Assembly (NCBI GenBank): GCA_964343305.1
Contig: CAYFJO010000118.1
Span: forward strand, 1 to 26,839
Direction of reading: 5' to 3'
From: CAYFJO01 sp964343305
GTDB taxonomy: Bacteria > Planctomycetota > Planctomycetia > Pirellulales > Pirellulaceae
Length of the DNA stretch: 26,839 bases
Shown: positions 1 through 8,754 of the stretch, piece by piece
Numbering within the stretch: position 1 is the stretch's first letter
Layout of the letters: every line of letters starts with the position of its first letter
Notes under the pieces: model-generated
The model's input: only the letters and a program-made list of their open reading frames with translations
Databases searched by the model: none
Told to the model about the DNA's origin: nothing
Made by a program: the position numbers and the translations under genes

Positions 1-2
1 AG

Positions 3-176
3 AACAAGATGTTCGCCAGGATCGCCAGGCTGCCCGTCCCGAAGGATAAAGAGTCTGTCCGTGCAATCTTTTCGTTTTTGGAAGAAGAGAAATGTAACAA
101 TGCTCAGACGCTGGCGGCATATCGCCGCGCTCTGGATGAATTGCAATCGAGTCCCAAGGACACGAGTCGGCCATGA
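3..176 (+). CDS. C-terminal fragment of an unidentified protein
   Basis: An open frame enters from the left edge and ends at a TGA at 174-176, giving 57 residues. The visible part is hydrophilic and probably helical, with the segments LPVPKDKESVRAIFSFLEEE and QTLAAYRRALDEL, and ends in a polar tail. There is no recognisable motif, membrane segment or signal. I do not recognise the family. The steady alternation of charged and hydrophobic residues and the lack of a competing frame make it a plausible real C-terminus. Nothing can be said about function without the upstream sequence. It converges on the antiporter gene that ends at 235. Confidence 0.45.
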   Translation, partial: NKMFARIARLPVPKDKESVRAIFSFLEEEKCNNAQTLAAYRRALDELQSSPKDTSRP

Positions 177-234
177 CCGGGGATCTCCATCGGAACTTGC
201 CCGAAATCGCGGGGCATGAATGGAAACAACATCG

Positions 235-1734
235 TCATGGGCGTTCTGTTTTGGGATGTGATCCACGATCATTTGGCCTGAGACGCTGCAATATCGTTTT
301 CCCAATGATGACAGCAACTACCAGGTAAGCAAAGCTTGCAATCGCGCCGAGTTTCAACGAGGCATGTCCGCTTGCCGCTTCGGCAACGAACAATGCCACG
401 GTGAACCCCATTGCGCCCAAAAGACCGATGATGGGTACATCTCGCCATTGCAATTGTTCTCCCGTCTCTTGATTTCTGGGAAGTGCACCGCCGTGTCGCG
501 TGCAATTCAAAATCCAGTAGCCGAGCACGGTCAGCACTGTTATCCCCAGAGTCTTACCTATGCCGAGTCCCAAGAAGACAGCCCACGAGTTTTGGCTCCA
601 GGATGATTGTCCCCACCAGGCGACGCCGGCGTTAGCCAATCCGAAAAAGAACAGCCCCATGTCGACGAATGGCTTCGTTGCGTGTTCGAACTCGTTCATG
701 GGATCGGAAAAAGCCTCGTGCACGTGATCGGCTCGCGGATGCGATCTTGAGAACGCTCGAAGGAGATAAAGCTGTCGTAAATCTCGTTGACGCTCATGCT
801 CGATTTCCATGAAGATTCCCGCGTCGCGTCCCGCCATGGGAATAAACGGGACGACAAACACAAGCGCCAGCGCCGAATGCAAACCAGCCGTTAGCAATCC
901 GAACCAGCAGATCACTCCTGGAACCAAGTACACCGCCCAATGGCGAAACATCCGCACGCGCGTGACAAGCCGATTCATGCCGAATGCCAATCCCATCGCG
1001 AAGCCCAACAGCAAAATGCCTGTGAAATCAAACGGCCGTTGTGGATAAAAAAGAGCGATGATCCCCAGGCCAATGAAGTCGTCGGCCACGGCGAGCGCCA
1101 GCAGAAACAACACAGCCGGATGCGTACGTCCCCAGATCATTCGAGCGCCAAGCCAGGCAAAGGCAATGTCCGTTGCGCAGGGAATTGCCCACGCACCTGT
1201 CATCTCTTTGGTACAAATCAGTTGGTAAACGAGAGCCGGACCAATAACACCGCCAAGGCATGCCATCATGGGGAGCAAGCCTTTGACACCGCGCAATGCA
1301 CCATCGCGTTTCATGGTTGCTTCGACCAACTCCTTGGCGGCGATACCGAAGAACAACGTCATGAAAACGTCGTTGACGAGGAAGTGTGCCGTCACGTCGA
1401 GGTCGAACCACGCGGTGTGAAACAACACAGCGTGGATCGTCGCTGCGTAAGACGTCGGGTCGCCGTGGACCCACAACTGGGCAATGATCGTGCCGGCCAG
1501 CAGATACGAACTAAACTCCTGGAGTTCGACAAATGCCGGCTTAAGCTGACCGTCTTTCCAGACAAGATAACGGCGGCGGGCAAAGAACCAGATGACGAGG
1601 CCGTTGAGCGTGAACAACGCGATCAACCACCAAGCTGGTTCGGCTTCGACACCGTGAGCATCTTCCGACGCAAACGCAGTGGACTCCAGAGCAACAAAGG
1701 CGGCAGCAGCAACCAACAACCGATTGAGTTTCAT
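235..1734 (-). CDS. nhaA: Na+/H+ antiporter, NhaA family
   Basis: Inner-membrane electrogenic Na+/H+ exchanger that expels sodium and controls internal pH. The family signature is clear: ATDIAFAWLGARMIWG followed by ALAVADDFIGLGIIALFYP holds the Asp pair that binds the cation in E. coli NhaA (DD in VADD) and the preceding TDIAF Asp. The late helix FGLANAGVAWW matches the conserved FALANAGV segment. The chosen start is the ATG at 1734 (MKLNRLL). An upstream in-frame start at 1770 would add 12 polar residues before what looks like a hydrophobic signal-like segment. The protein is about 499 residues against 388 in E. coli. The excess is an N-terminal signal-like helix plus a charged insert (GRDAGIFMEIEHERQRDL and on) before the C-terminal helices. 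Single gene, divergent from the sensor kinase at 1983, so it may share the dyad between them. Confidence 0.93.
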   Translation of the reverse strand: MKLNRLLVAAAAFVALESTAFASEDAHGVEAEPAWWLIALFTLNGLVIWFFARRRYLVWKDGQLKPAFVELQEFSSYLLAGTIIAQLWVHGDPTSYAATIHAVLFHTAWFDLDVTAHFLVNDVFMTLFFGIAAKELVEATMKRDGALRGVKGLLPMMACLGGVIGPALVYQLICTKEMTGAWAIPCATDIAFAWLGARMIWGRTHPAVLFLLALAVADDFIGLGIIALFYPQRPFDFTGILLLGFAMGLAFGMNRLVTRVRMFRHWAVYLVPGVICWFGLLTAGLHSALALVFVVPFIPMAGRDAGIFMEIEHERQRDLRQLYLLRAFSRSHPRADHVHEAFSDPMNEFEHATKPFVDMGLFFFGLANAGVAWWGQSSWSQNSWAVFLGLGIGKTLGITVLTVLGYWILNCTRHGGALPRNQETGEQLQWRDVPIIGLLGAMGFTVALFVAEAASGHASLKLGAIASFAYLVVAVIIGKTILQRLRPNDRGSHPKTERP

Positions 1735-1821
1735 CTTGAGCCGCTCTGATTGCGTTCGATGTCTAATCACAAGCCGCGATCGTTTGATTCATTGAACGTC
1801 GAAACACGTTTCATAGCAAGT

Positions 1822-1844
1822 CATATGGGGCATTGCCCCATATG
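1822..1844. promoter_or_regulatory. Perfect 23-bp dyad (probable operator) between nhaA and kinase
   Basis: Two perfect 11-bp arms, CATATGGGGCA and TGCCCCATATG, flank a single central T. It lies 88 bp upstream of the nhaA start and about 138 bp upstream of the kinase start. The one-base centre makes it a poor RNA hairpin, and no T-run follows, so a dimeric DNA-binding protein site is the better reading. No regulator is encoded immediately next to it apart from the kinase and response regulator pair. Confidence 0.5.
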
Positions 1845-1982
1845 CTGCGGGGCGTATTTGTACACTGGCATTTGTCGTGTTGATATGCCATATTGGTTTT
1901 CTCTTTACGATATTCATCGCCGCGAATTTGCAAAGCCAACTTCAGGTTTGTTTGACGTCGTCTTGATTTGTGGATGATGTGC

Positions 1983-4751
1983 ATGGTCGAATCGGCTGAG
2001 AACTTGTTGCTCATCGACGACAGCCCGTCGGACGCGGCACTCGTGCGGCGTTATCTTGCTGAGTCGCCGTTTCAAGTGACAGTCGCCGATGGATTGTCAG
2101 TTGGCTTGCAGCAACTAGAGCAAGGCGGCGTGGACGCAGTGCTTCTTGATTTATGCTTGCCTGATAGCGACGGAATCGACACGATCGTCCAAGTGCGAAA
2201 AAGCGCTGCCCACATTCCCATCGTGGTTTTGACGGGGATGGAAAATGAAGAGCTGGCCGTGCGAGCGGTCCAGGAAGGTGCGCAGGATTACCTGGTCAAG
2301 AACAAGATTAACGCTGATGTGTTGGTGCGTTCGATCCGCTACGCGATTGAACGCCAGCGCCGAGAGTCGGCCGAGCAACGATTGAATGTCACGATTGACG
2401 CGGCGCCCGGTGGAGTGGTGGTGGTCGACCGAACTGGCCAGATCGTGCTCGTTAACACAGAAACGGAAACCTTGTTTGGCTACACGCGTGACGAAATGAT
2501 TGGGCGGCAAATCGAATTGCTCGTTCCAGAGCGGTTCCGCGACAAACATCCGGAATATGTGCAATCTTTTTTCGAAAGCGCGCGCGTCGAGCCCAAACGC
2601 GCTCGGTTGGAGCTTGTAGGGCGACGCAAAGATGGCAGCGACATTCCAATTGAGGTGGGGTTAACCTCAGTGCAAACTGCAACCGGACTCTGTGTTCTGG
2701 CGGTCATTGTCGACATCACTCAGCGAAAGCAAGCTGAAGAGGCGCTGCGAGATGAACAGCATTTGTTGCAAAGTTTGATGGACAACGTGCCCTTGAGCAT
2801 CTACTTCAAAGATCGGGACAGCCGATTCATTCGCACCAACAGATATCTAGCCGAGCGGATCGGATCAAGCGATCCATCCGACGTACTTGGCAAAACCGAC
2901 TTTGATCTTTTCACCGAAGAGCACGCTCGACCGGCATTTGAGGATGAGCAACAGATCATAAAAACAGGCCAGCCGTTAATTGCTTGCGAAGAGAAGGAAA
3001 CCTGGCCCGACGATCGAGAGGATAGCTGGGTGCTGACCACCAAGGTCCCTCTGCGTGACCGCAATGGCGAAATCGTTGGAACCTTCGGCGTGTCGCGCGA
3101 CATTACCGAATTGAAGAAGCATCAACAGCAGTTGGCCTGTCAAGCAGAGGAACTTGCCACGGCAAACGAGGAGTTGCGTCGGACGAAGGAAGCCGCCGTG
3201 TCGGCCAGTCACGCCAAGAGCGCATTCCTGGCCAACATGAGCCACGAAATCCGCACGCCAATGAATGCCATCATCGGTATGACCGAATTACTCTTAGACT
3301 CGAAACTCAAATCAGAGCAAGCGGAACACGTGAAGATTGTGCACGAGTCGGCCGAATCGTTGCTAGCTTTGATCAACGATATCCTTGACTACTCGCGCAT
3401 CGAAGAACAGCGTCTGGAGCTTGAGAGCATTACATTTTGTCCGAGCGATTGCATTCTCGCGACGCTCAAAGCCTTGGAATTTCAAGCGGATGCCAAAGGG
3501 TTGTCATTGGTGGCGGACGTGGAGCCGAGCTTGTCGATCCACGTGATTGGCGACCCCACACGCTTCCGCCAAATCCTCGTCAACCTCGTGGGAAATGCAA
3601 TCAAATTTACATCGACAGGCGAGGTCAAAGTGCGAGCACGGGGAGAGTCGCGCATCGGCGATTGCCTGGCATTGCGGCTGGATGTGAGCGACACGGGAAT
3701 CGGAATCGCCGAAGAAAAACGAGAACACATTTACGATGCCTTTGAGCAGGTCGACCCGTCGTTTGCCCGCAAGTTTGGCGGCACCGGATTGGGGCTGGCC
3801 ATCACGTCAAAATTGCTGGCTTTGATGGGTGGCTCGATTCGATTTGACAGTGAGGTCGGCAAAGGAACGACATTTTCGATTTTCATTTCTTTCCAACTCG
3901 CTCAAGACGCCGAGATCCATAGCGCTGATGAAGAGAAAAAAACCGACACCGCAAGCGTCCAAGGCCTGCGCGTTCTAGTTGCCGAAGATCAAAAGTACAA
4001 CCAGGTGCTGGCGATGACTCTGCTCGAACAAAATGGGCACAACGCAACCATCGCCAGCAACGGTCAGGAAGCGATCGATTTGTTTCAATCGCACTCCTTC
4101 GATTTGGTGCTGATGGATGTCCGCATGCCGGACATCGACGGGCTGCAAGCAACTCGCGTGATCCGTGATCACGAAAAGAAATCAGGCATCCACACCCCCA
4201 TCATTGCCATGACCGCCGAGGCAATGAAAGGTGACGCCGAAACGTGCTTCGAAGCCGGCATGGACGCCTACCTGGCAAAGCCTATTCGTGCAAATCAACT
4301 TTTCGACTTGATCGACAAACAGTTCGCAGTGATGAGTCACTCTCACGCGTCGTCGACCAAATTGTCAACTGGAGAGAAAACAAAACCAACGGAAACGACC
4401 TTTGACTGGACATTCGCGATGAAGGCCGTCGGCGACAGTCGCGAACTTCTGGTTCGAATTATTGCGGCGTTTCTGGACGAATACCCGCAGATGTCGGAGA
4501 ACCTGCTACGTGCTCATGACGAAGGAGACGCGCAGTCGCTGCGCTTACATGCTCACTCAATCAAAGGAGCCATGCGCACGTTTGGCGCGGCGGCGGCGCA
4601 ATCCTACGCCGAACAACTCGAAGCGATGGCCCGCAATGGAGATGTTTCAGAATCCTCAACAGCAATTCAGATGCTCAACGCGGAGATAGGCCGACTACTT
4701 CCTGAGTTTTCGTTGTTTGTTGAATCCAAAGGGACAGTTTCGATTCAATAG
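1983..4751 (+). CDS. Hybrid sensor histidine kinase (REC-PAS-PAS-HisKA-HATPase-REC-Hpt)
   Basis: Multi-step phosphorelay kinase of about 922 residues, apparently soluble as no membrane helix is visible. Order of domains: receiver at about 8-120 with Asp56 (LLDLCLPDSDG) and a Lys in DYLVK; PAS at about 130-250 (GYTRDEMIGRQIE); a second PAS at about 260-385 (SIYFKDRDSRFIRTN); a short coiled linker; HisKA with phospho-acceptor His421 in NMSHEIRTPMN; HATPase with N box NLVGNAIKFT and GGTGLGLAI; receiver with Asp712 (LMDVRMPDIDG); and an Hpt domain with His858 in HAHSIKGAMR. ATG 1983 is chosen because GGAT lies at suitable distance; ATG 1974 and TTG 1968 are in frame upstream. The Hpt domain needs an outside receiver, and the next gene supplies one. 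The signal is unknown; soluble PAS domains suggest an internal redox or metabolite cue. Confidence 0.92.
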   Translation: MVESAENLLLIDDSPSDAALVRRYLAESPFQVTVADGLSVGLQQLEQGGVDAVLLDLCLPDSDGIDTIVQVRKSAAHIPIVVLTGMENEELAVRAVQEGAQDYLVKNKINADVLVRSIRYAIERQRRESAEQRLNVTIDAAPGGVVVVDRTGQIVLVNTETETLFGYTRDEMIGRQIELLVPERFRDKHPEYVQSFFESARVEPKRARLELVGRRKDGSDIPIEVGLTSVQTATGLCVLAVIVDITQRKQAEEALRDEQHLLQSLMDNVPLSIYFKDRDSRFIRTNRYLAERIGSSDPSDVLGKTDFDLFTEEHARPAFEDEQQIIKTGQPLIACEEKETWPDDREDSWVLTTKVPLRDRNGEIVGTFGVSRDITELKKHQQQLACQAEELATANEELRRTKEAAVSASHAKSAFLANMSHEIRTPMNAIIGMTELLLDSKLKSEQAEHVKIVHESAESLLALINDILDYSRIEEQRLELESITFCPSDCILATLKALEFQADAKGLSLVADVEPSLSIHVIGDPTRFRQILVNLVGNAIKFTSTGEVKVRARGESRIGDCLALRLDVSDTGIGIAEEKREHIYDAFEQVDPSFARKFGGTGLGLAITSKLLALMGGSIRFDSEVGKGTTFSIFISFQLAQDAEIHSADEEKKTDTASVQGLRVLVAEDQKYNQVLAMTLLEQNGHNATIASNGQEAIDLFQSHSFDLVLMDVRMPDIDGLQATRVIRDHEKKSGIHTPIIAMTAEAMKGDAETCFEAGMDAYLAKPIRANQLFDLIDKQFAVMSHSHASSTKLSTGEKTKPTETTFDWTFAMKAVGDSRELLVRIIAAFLDEYPQMSENLLRAHDEGDAQSLRLHAHSIKGAMRTFGAAAAQSYAEQLEAMARNGDVSESSTAIQMLNAEIGRLLPEFSLFVESKGTVSIQ

Positions 4752-4771
4752 ATAGTATGTTATTGTGATAC

Positions 4772-4804
4772 GTGCCACGACTTCGTCAGTCGTGGCACTT
4801 TTCA
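4772..4804 (+). terminator. Rho-independent terminator after the hybrid kinase
   Basis: Perfect 11-bp stem GTGCCACGACT / AGTCGTGGCAC with a 5-nt loop TCGTC at 4772-4798, followed directly by four T and then C. It starts 21 bp after the kinase stop and ends about 15 bp before the next start codon. The response regulator gene must therefore be read through this hairpin or have its own promoter inside or before it. Confidence 0.8.
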
Positions 4805-4819
4805 AATTAGGACACGTCG

Positions 4820-5704
4820 ATGCCTAAAGTCCTCGTCGTTGACGACTTAGTTACTGACAGAATGCTCGCCGGCGGATTGTTCGAAGCCGATCCAGAGTGG
4901 ACAGTCCACTATGCCGAACACGGTCGCCAAGGTCTAGAGTCAATTCGAAACAACCTGCCGGATGTCGTCGTCACCGATATGATGATGCCGGAAATGAACG
5001 GCCTGGATTTGGTTCGAGCTGTCACCGAAGAGTTTCCCATGTTGCCGGTGATTCTCATGACCTCGCAAGGTAGTGAGGAAATCGCGGTGGAGGCTTTAGA
5101 GTCGGGTGCCGCAAGCTATGTTCCTAAACGCATTCTTGCATGCGAGTTGGTTCGCATCGTCGAGCGTGTCGTTTCGACCTCTCAAATCGAACATTCGCAC
5201 TCTGCCTTGATGAACTATGTCAGCCGCGAAGAGAAGATTGAATTGGAAAACGACCTTAAAATGATCGAGACCCTCGTCCGCCATCTCCGTCAGACTTGCT
5301 GCAGTTTTGGTCTCTGCGGCGAACCGGACAGCCTGCGGATTGCCACCGCATTGCACGAAGCGTTGACAAACGCGGTGTACCATGGGAACCTCGAAGTCGA
5401 TTCGAATTTGCGAGAAGAGGAAGATAAGCAGTTTTACGAACTTGCCCGGCAGCGCTGCACTGAGCCGCCTTACTGCGATCGCCGCATTTATATCTCAGGA
5501 AGATTCTCTCCGTCGGAAGCGAGCATCTCGATACGGGACGAAGGGAGCGGCTTTGACATCTCGTCACTCCCAGATCCGACCGATCCAGAGAATCTCTGTC
5601 GTCCTCATGGACGCGGTGTCATGTTAATGCGCATGTTCATGGATGATGCGAGGTTCAACTCAGCGGGCAACGAAGTCACGTTAGTCAAGCGGCGCGCAAA
5701 GTGA
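4820..5704 (+). CDS. Response regulator with RsbW-like ATPase output domain
   Basis: A 294-residue protein. Residues 1-120 are a receiver with acidic pocket VVDD, phospho-acceptor Asp53 in VVTDMMMPEMNG and Lys in SYVPK. Residues about 165-290 are a GHKL ATPase of the anti-sigma kinase type (HATPase_c_2): N box ALHEALTNAVYHGN, G1 box DEGSGFD and GRGVMLMRMF. In the RsbW/SpoIIAB family such domains bind or phosphorylate an anti-sigma antagonist; here phosphorylation of the receiver would control that. Start ATG 4820 has a weak AGGA upstream. It follows the hybrid kinase in the same direction, separated by a terminator, and is the natural acceptor for that kinase's Hpt domain (inference). No STAS antagonist or partner sigma factor lies next to it. 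Confidence 0.85.
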   Translation: MPKVLVVDDLVTDRMLAGGLFEADPEWTVHYAEHGRQGLESIRNNLPDVVVTDMMMPEMNGLDLVRAVTEEFPMLPVILMTSQGSEEIAVEALESGAASYVPKRILACELVRIVERVVSTSQIEHSHSALMNYVSREEKIELENDLKMIETLVRHLRQTCCSFGLCGEPDSLRIATALHEALTNAVYHGNLEVDSNLREEEDKQFYELARQRCTEPPYCDRRIYISGRFSPSEASISIRDEGSGFDISSLPDPTDPENLCRPHGRGVMLMRMFMDDARFNSAGNEVTLVKRRAK

Positions 5705-5817
5705 CAATATTGACGCGCGCCCCATAGAGACTGCTGAAAAAGTCGCATGATGGGTGTGCTTGGTGCGATTATCCTGGTGTTTTTGATTGCGCGGTAAATT
5801 CTCATCCGCCGCTCGCC
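5705..5817. other. Intergenic gap between convergent genes
   Basis: 113 bp between the response regulator and the PPDK-regulator stop. It contains only a short imperfect structure, GACT-GCTGAAAA-AGTC at 5729-5744, a form sometimes seen at insertion-sequence ends. No transposase, target duplication or matching second end is visible, so I do not call a mobile element. No convincing terminator for either gene is seen. Confidence 0.4.
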
Positions 5818-6645
5818 TTAGGCAGTGGAGTTCCGCTGGCCAATCATTTTGACAATTTCACTGGCAACTTCTTCGACCGATTTATACGACACGTCAACAC
5901 TACGCCATCCATGTTGTGCAGCGAGACCGTTGACGTACCGCAATTCCTGGGCGATATGTCGCGCGTTCGAATAATCATTCAGATTGCAGCCGAATTCCTC
6001 GCTGCGAGCCTCACGCAACATCCTCAGCCGATGGGGATTCATGGTCAGCGCAACCACTTTATTCGGATCAACTTTTAGCAGTTCCCCTGGCGACTCGATG
6101 CCCATAATCAACGGAACATTGGCCGCACGAATGCCTCGATACGCGAGAAAGAAACTCGTGACACTTTTCGATACACGAGACACGCCGACCAAAACGACGT
6201 CTGCGTCACCGAGGTCTTTCACGCCACATCCGTCGTCATGAGCCAATGTAAAGTCGACTGCGTCAATACGATCAAATTGTTCTTTGTTGAGCGCATAGGA
6301 AAGCCCGGGCACATTTCGCGGTGCTTCATCCAAGTGGTCGTCGAGTACCGAGATTACGGGCCCCAGCAGATCGACCGACGGAACCATATGAGCCTCGGTT
6401 TCGTTGATGATCGCTTGACGAATTTCCGGGTTGACTACCGTATGACAGACAATGGACTGGTCCTCTTTGGCTCGATGAATGATCTTCACGGCCTCGGTCG
6501 CGCTGCTGACATTCGTTTCGACCGTTGTGCGAATGTTGGGCTGATCGAACTGCGCAAGTGCTGCCTTCAAGACTTGCTCACCCGTGCGGCCCGTGCCACC
6601 AGTCAATATCACCACGTGAAGCGGTTTTTCTTTCTCACTTGACAT
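5818..6645 (-). CDS. PPDK / PEP synthase regulatory protein (kinase-phosphotransferase, DUF299)
   Basis: 275 residues, full length for the family. Members both inactivate and reactivate pyruvate phosphate dikinase or PEP synthase by ADP-dependent phosphorylation and Pi-dependent, PPi-forming dephosphorylation of an active-site Thr. Seen here: the N-terminal ILTGGTGRTGEQVL, the FTLAHDDG segment, the P-loop-like GVSRVSKSVTSFFLAYRGIRAANVPL, and the C-terminal region with NPHRLRMLREAR. AAAGGAA precedes ATG 6645. It is the last gene of the minus-strand metabolic cluster, 41 bp after the two-CBS gene. The target enzyme is not in the window. Its presence with a PPi-type PFK argues for reversible, PPi-linked control at both ends of glycolysis (inference). 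Whether the target is PPDK or PEP synthase cannot be decided from this sequence. Confidence 0.88.
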   Translation of the reverse strand: MSSEKEKPLHVVILTGGTGRTGEQVLKAALAQFDQPNIRTTVETNVSSATEAVKIIHRAKEDQSIVCHTVVNPEIRQAIINETEAHMVPSVDLLGPVISVLDDHLDEAPRNVPGLSYALNKEQFDRIDAVDFTLAHDDGCGVKDLGDADVVLVGVSRVSKSVTSFFLAYRGIRAANVPLIMGIESPGELLKVDPNKVVALTMNPHRLRMLREARSEEFGCNLNDYSNARHIAQELRYVNGLAAQHGWRSVDVSYKSVEEVASEIVKMIGQRNSTA

Positions 6646-6686
6646 TGAAATTCCTTTCAGACCGTTCCGCAGCCGGTCGTGGTTGC

Positions 6687-7121
6687 TTATGGATCGTGTG
6701 CTTTGTGAAACGCGGCGAGTAGGTCCAAAGTTGAAATGATTCCCAGGAGCTGTTGGTTTTCATCAACCACCGGTAGATGATGCACTCTTTGGCGAAGCAT
6801 CGTACCTGTTGCCTTGACGAGTGGTGTCTCACGGTTCACAGATTCGACTTCACTTGTCATCACATCGCCAACTCTTCTATCATCGAAGTTCACATTTGGT
6901 TCGTCTAGCGTGCCTTCCTTTTGCCAGCGCTGAGGATCGACCAAATCCGTGGTTGAGAGGATTCCCACGCACCGACTTTTTTTATCCGTTATGGGAAGCA
7001 CGGTTACGCGATAGTCCGCCATGATTGTGATCGCTTCCGAAACGCTGTCATCAGGACTTACTGAAACAACCGACTTTGTCATTTCATCCTTGACTCGTCG
7101 TGAATTCATATCCTTCGTCAT
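6687..7121 (-). CDS. Two-CBS-domain protein (adenylate-sensing type)
   Basis: 144 residues made almost only of two CBS domains, one Bateman module: DEMTKSVVSVSPDDSVSEAITIMADYRVTVLPITD... and GDVMTSEVESVNRETPLVKATGTMLRQRVHHLPVVDENQQLLGIISTLDLL. Such stand-alone modules commonly bind AMP, ATP or NAD(H). ATG 7121 is preferred because AAGGAG lies 8 bp upstream; a GTG three codons earlier overlaps that ribosome site. The start lies inside the end of the transporter gene (38-bp overlap), so the two are probably translationally linked. The protein has no effector domain and must act on a partner. Confidence 0.88.
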   Translation of the reverse strand: MTKDMNSRRVKDEMTKSVVSVSPDDSVSEAITIMADYRVTVLPITDKKSRCVGILSTTDLVDPQRWQKEGTLDEPNVNFDDRRVGDVMTSEVESVNRETPLVKATGTMLRQRVHHLPVVDENQQLLGIISTLDLLAAFHKAHDP

Positions 7122-8754
7122 GGGTGTCACTCCTTATTGTGTAAAAGGCATGGAATTGTTCATTTCGTATCCTGTTGAAACCTGCGTGGTCATTGGCCTC
7201 AATCGCGTGCACGCGCCGCTGTGGCTCGAGCGGCAGAACAAGGTTTAGCAACATAAAGGCCAGCAATGTTACAAGTACTATGCCGATTAGATTCAACCAC
7301 AATCCTGCTTTGATCATTTGCTGAATCGTCAACTCGCCAGAACCGAAGACGATGGCATTTGGCGGCGTGGCAACGGGCATCATGAATGCGCAACTGGCCG
7401 ACAGTGCGGCTGGGAAAATCAGCAGATACGGGTGTACTCCCAGGCCCGGCGCCAGCGCGGCCAGGACTGGAAGCAAAGTTGCCGTCGTTGCCGTGTTCGA
7501 AGTCAACTCGGTCAAGAAGATCACCAAGGTCGTGACGGCGAGTACCAAAACGATGGCAGGCATTCCTGTGAAGTATCTGGTCTGGCTGCCGATGAATTCA
7601 GCCACGCCGTTAGCTTGAACTGCGGCGGCTAGACTCAGTCCGCCGCCGAACAGTATGAGAATCCCCCACGGCAACTGCTTCGCTGTTTCCCAGTCCATCA
7701 CAAACTGGCGCTCTTGCATGTCGACGGGAATGACGAACAGCAGCAGTGCGCCAGTCATCGCGATTCCCGGATCGGTCAAACCTCGGAAGACAACAACTGA
7801 TGTGTCGCCCAGTGGCAATTCGATGTTGACTAACAGCGGCCGGAAGATCCAGCAAGCGGCTGTGAACAAAAACACAATGAAGACGATCCACTCGCCACGT
7901 TTGGTCGGTCCCAACTCCTGAAGTTGAGACGCGATGACCTTCTCGCCCCCATCGATCTGGCGAATGCGAATCGGATAAAGTACGCGAGTCAGCAGCAGCC
8001 AGACGATCGGTAGAAACACGACCGACAACGGCAAGCCGATCATCATCCAGCGAGCAAAGCTGACTTCCATTCGATACGGCTCGGCGATCGTGTTGTTGAC
8101 GAAACCAACGAGAAGCGCGTTCGGCGGCGAACCAATGATCGTCGCCAGTCCGCCAATCGAGGCCGCGTAGGCGATGCCCAGCAGCAAGCAAATCGCGAAG
8201 TTCTTACCAGCCCTTTCATCGCTGTCTGAATTGCGCTGCACGATCGCAATCACGCTCAGCGCGATCGGCAACATCATCGCCGTGGTCGCCGTATTTGAAA
8301 CGAAGGCGCTAAGCACGGCCGTGGCCAGCATGACGCCGCCCACCATATTGATCGGTTTGGTTCCAACAAATCGAAGTGTGAGTAAGGAAATGCGTTTGTC
8401 TAAACCCCATCGTTGCATTGCCAAGGCAAGCAGGAATCCGCCCATGAACAAGAAAATCAGGGGATGCGCGTAGGGCGCGGCGGCATCCGGCATACTGGCC
8501 GCCTGGAACGTTGGCAGCAAAACCAGCGGCAGAAGCGCTGCAACCGATATGTGAATCGTCTCTGTAAGCCACCAAACCGCCATCCACACCATCACTGCCA
8601 ACGTCAGTCGACCTGCCATAGCCAACGATACATTCTCATCATCGGCACTGCGATACTCCACGGGCAAAATACAAAAACAGACGCCGGCCAAGATCGGACC
8701 AGCCATGAGTCCGATCCATTTCACGGTCGATCTAATGTGAGATTCTTCTGTCAC
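7084..8754 (-). CDS. SLC13/DASS-family anion:Na+ symporter
   Basis: Polytopic membrane protein of 556 residues, about 11-13 hydrophobic segments. Both signature SNT motifs of the divalent-anion/Na+ symporter family are present: SNTATTAMMLP in the first half and SNTATTATLLP in the second, with the paired hairpin layout of the VcINDY fold. Likely substrates are di- or tricarboxylates, sulfate or phosphate; the sequence does not decide. The start is uncertain: the first usable codon is GTG 8754 with no clear ribosome site, the frame is open back to a TGA near 8863, and no ATG lies upstream before it. The C-terminus has a polar tail of about 50 residues after the last helix, which overlaps the CBS gene start. 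Lies in the metabolic cluster between aldolase and the CBS protein. Confidence 0.85.
   Translation of the reverse strand: MTEESHIRSTVKWIGLMAGPILAGVCFCILPVEYRSADDENVSLAMAGRLTLAVMVWMAVWWLTETIHISVAALLPLVLLPTFQAASMPDAAAPYAHPLIFLFMGGFLLALAMQRWGLDKRISLLTLRFVGTKPINMVGGVMLATAVLSAFVSNTATTAMMLPIALSVIAIVQRNSDSDERAGKNFAICLLLGIAYAASIGGLATIIGSPPNALLVGFVNNTIAEPYRMEVSFARWMMIGLPLSVVFLPIVWLLLTRVLYPIRIRQIDGGEKVIASQLQELGPTKRGEWIVFIVFLFTAACWIFRPLLVNIELPLGDTSVVVFRGLTDPGIAMTGALLLFVIPVDMQERQFVMDWETAKQLPWGILILFGGGLSLAAAVQANGVAEFIGSQTRYFTGMPAIVLVLAVTTLVIFLTELTSNTATTATLLPVLAALAPGLGVHPYLLIFPAALSASCAFMMPVATPPNAIVFGSGELTIQQMIKAGLWLNLIGIVLVTLLAFMLLNLVLPLEPQRRVHAIEANDHAGFNRIRNEQFHAFYTIRSDTHDEGYEFTTSQG

Noticed and set aside
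940..1749. Long open frame on the plus strand across nhaA (269 codons)
   Set aside because: It is antisense to a well-conserved antiporter gene, is rich in Gln/His/Arg without any family motif and has no ribosome site.
1866..1881. TGGCATTTGTCGTGTT upstream of the hybrid kinase as a sigma-54 promoter
   Set aside because: The nearly invariant -12 GC is GT and the -12 box does not match otherwise.
5729..5744. GACT-GCTGAAAA-AGTC as the end of an insertion sequence
   Set aside because: No second end, target duplication or transposase remnant in the window; arms are only 4 bp.
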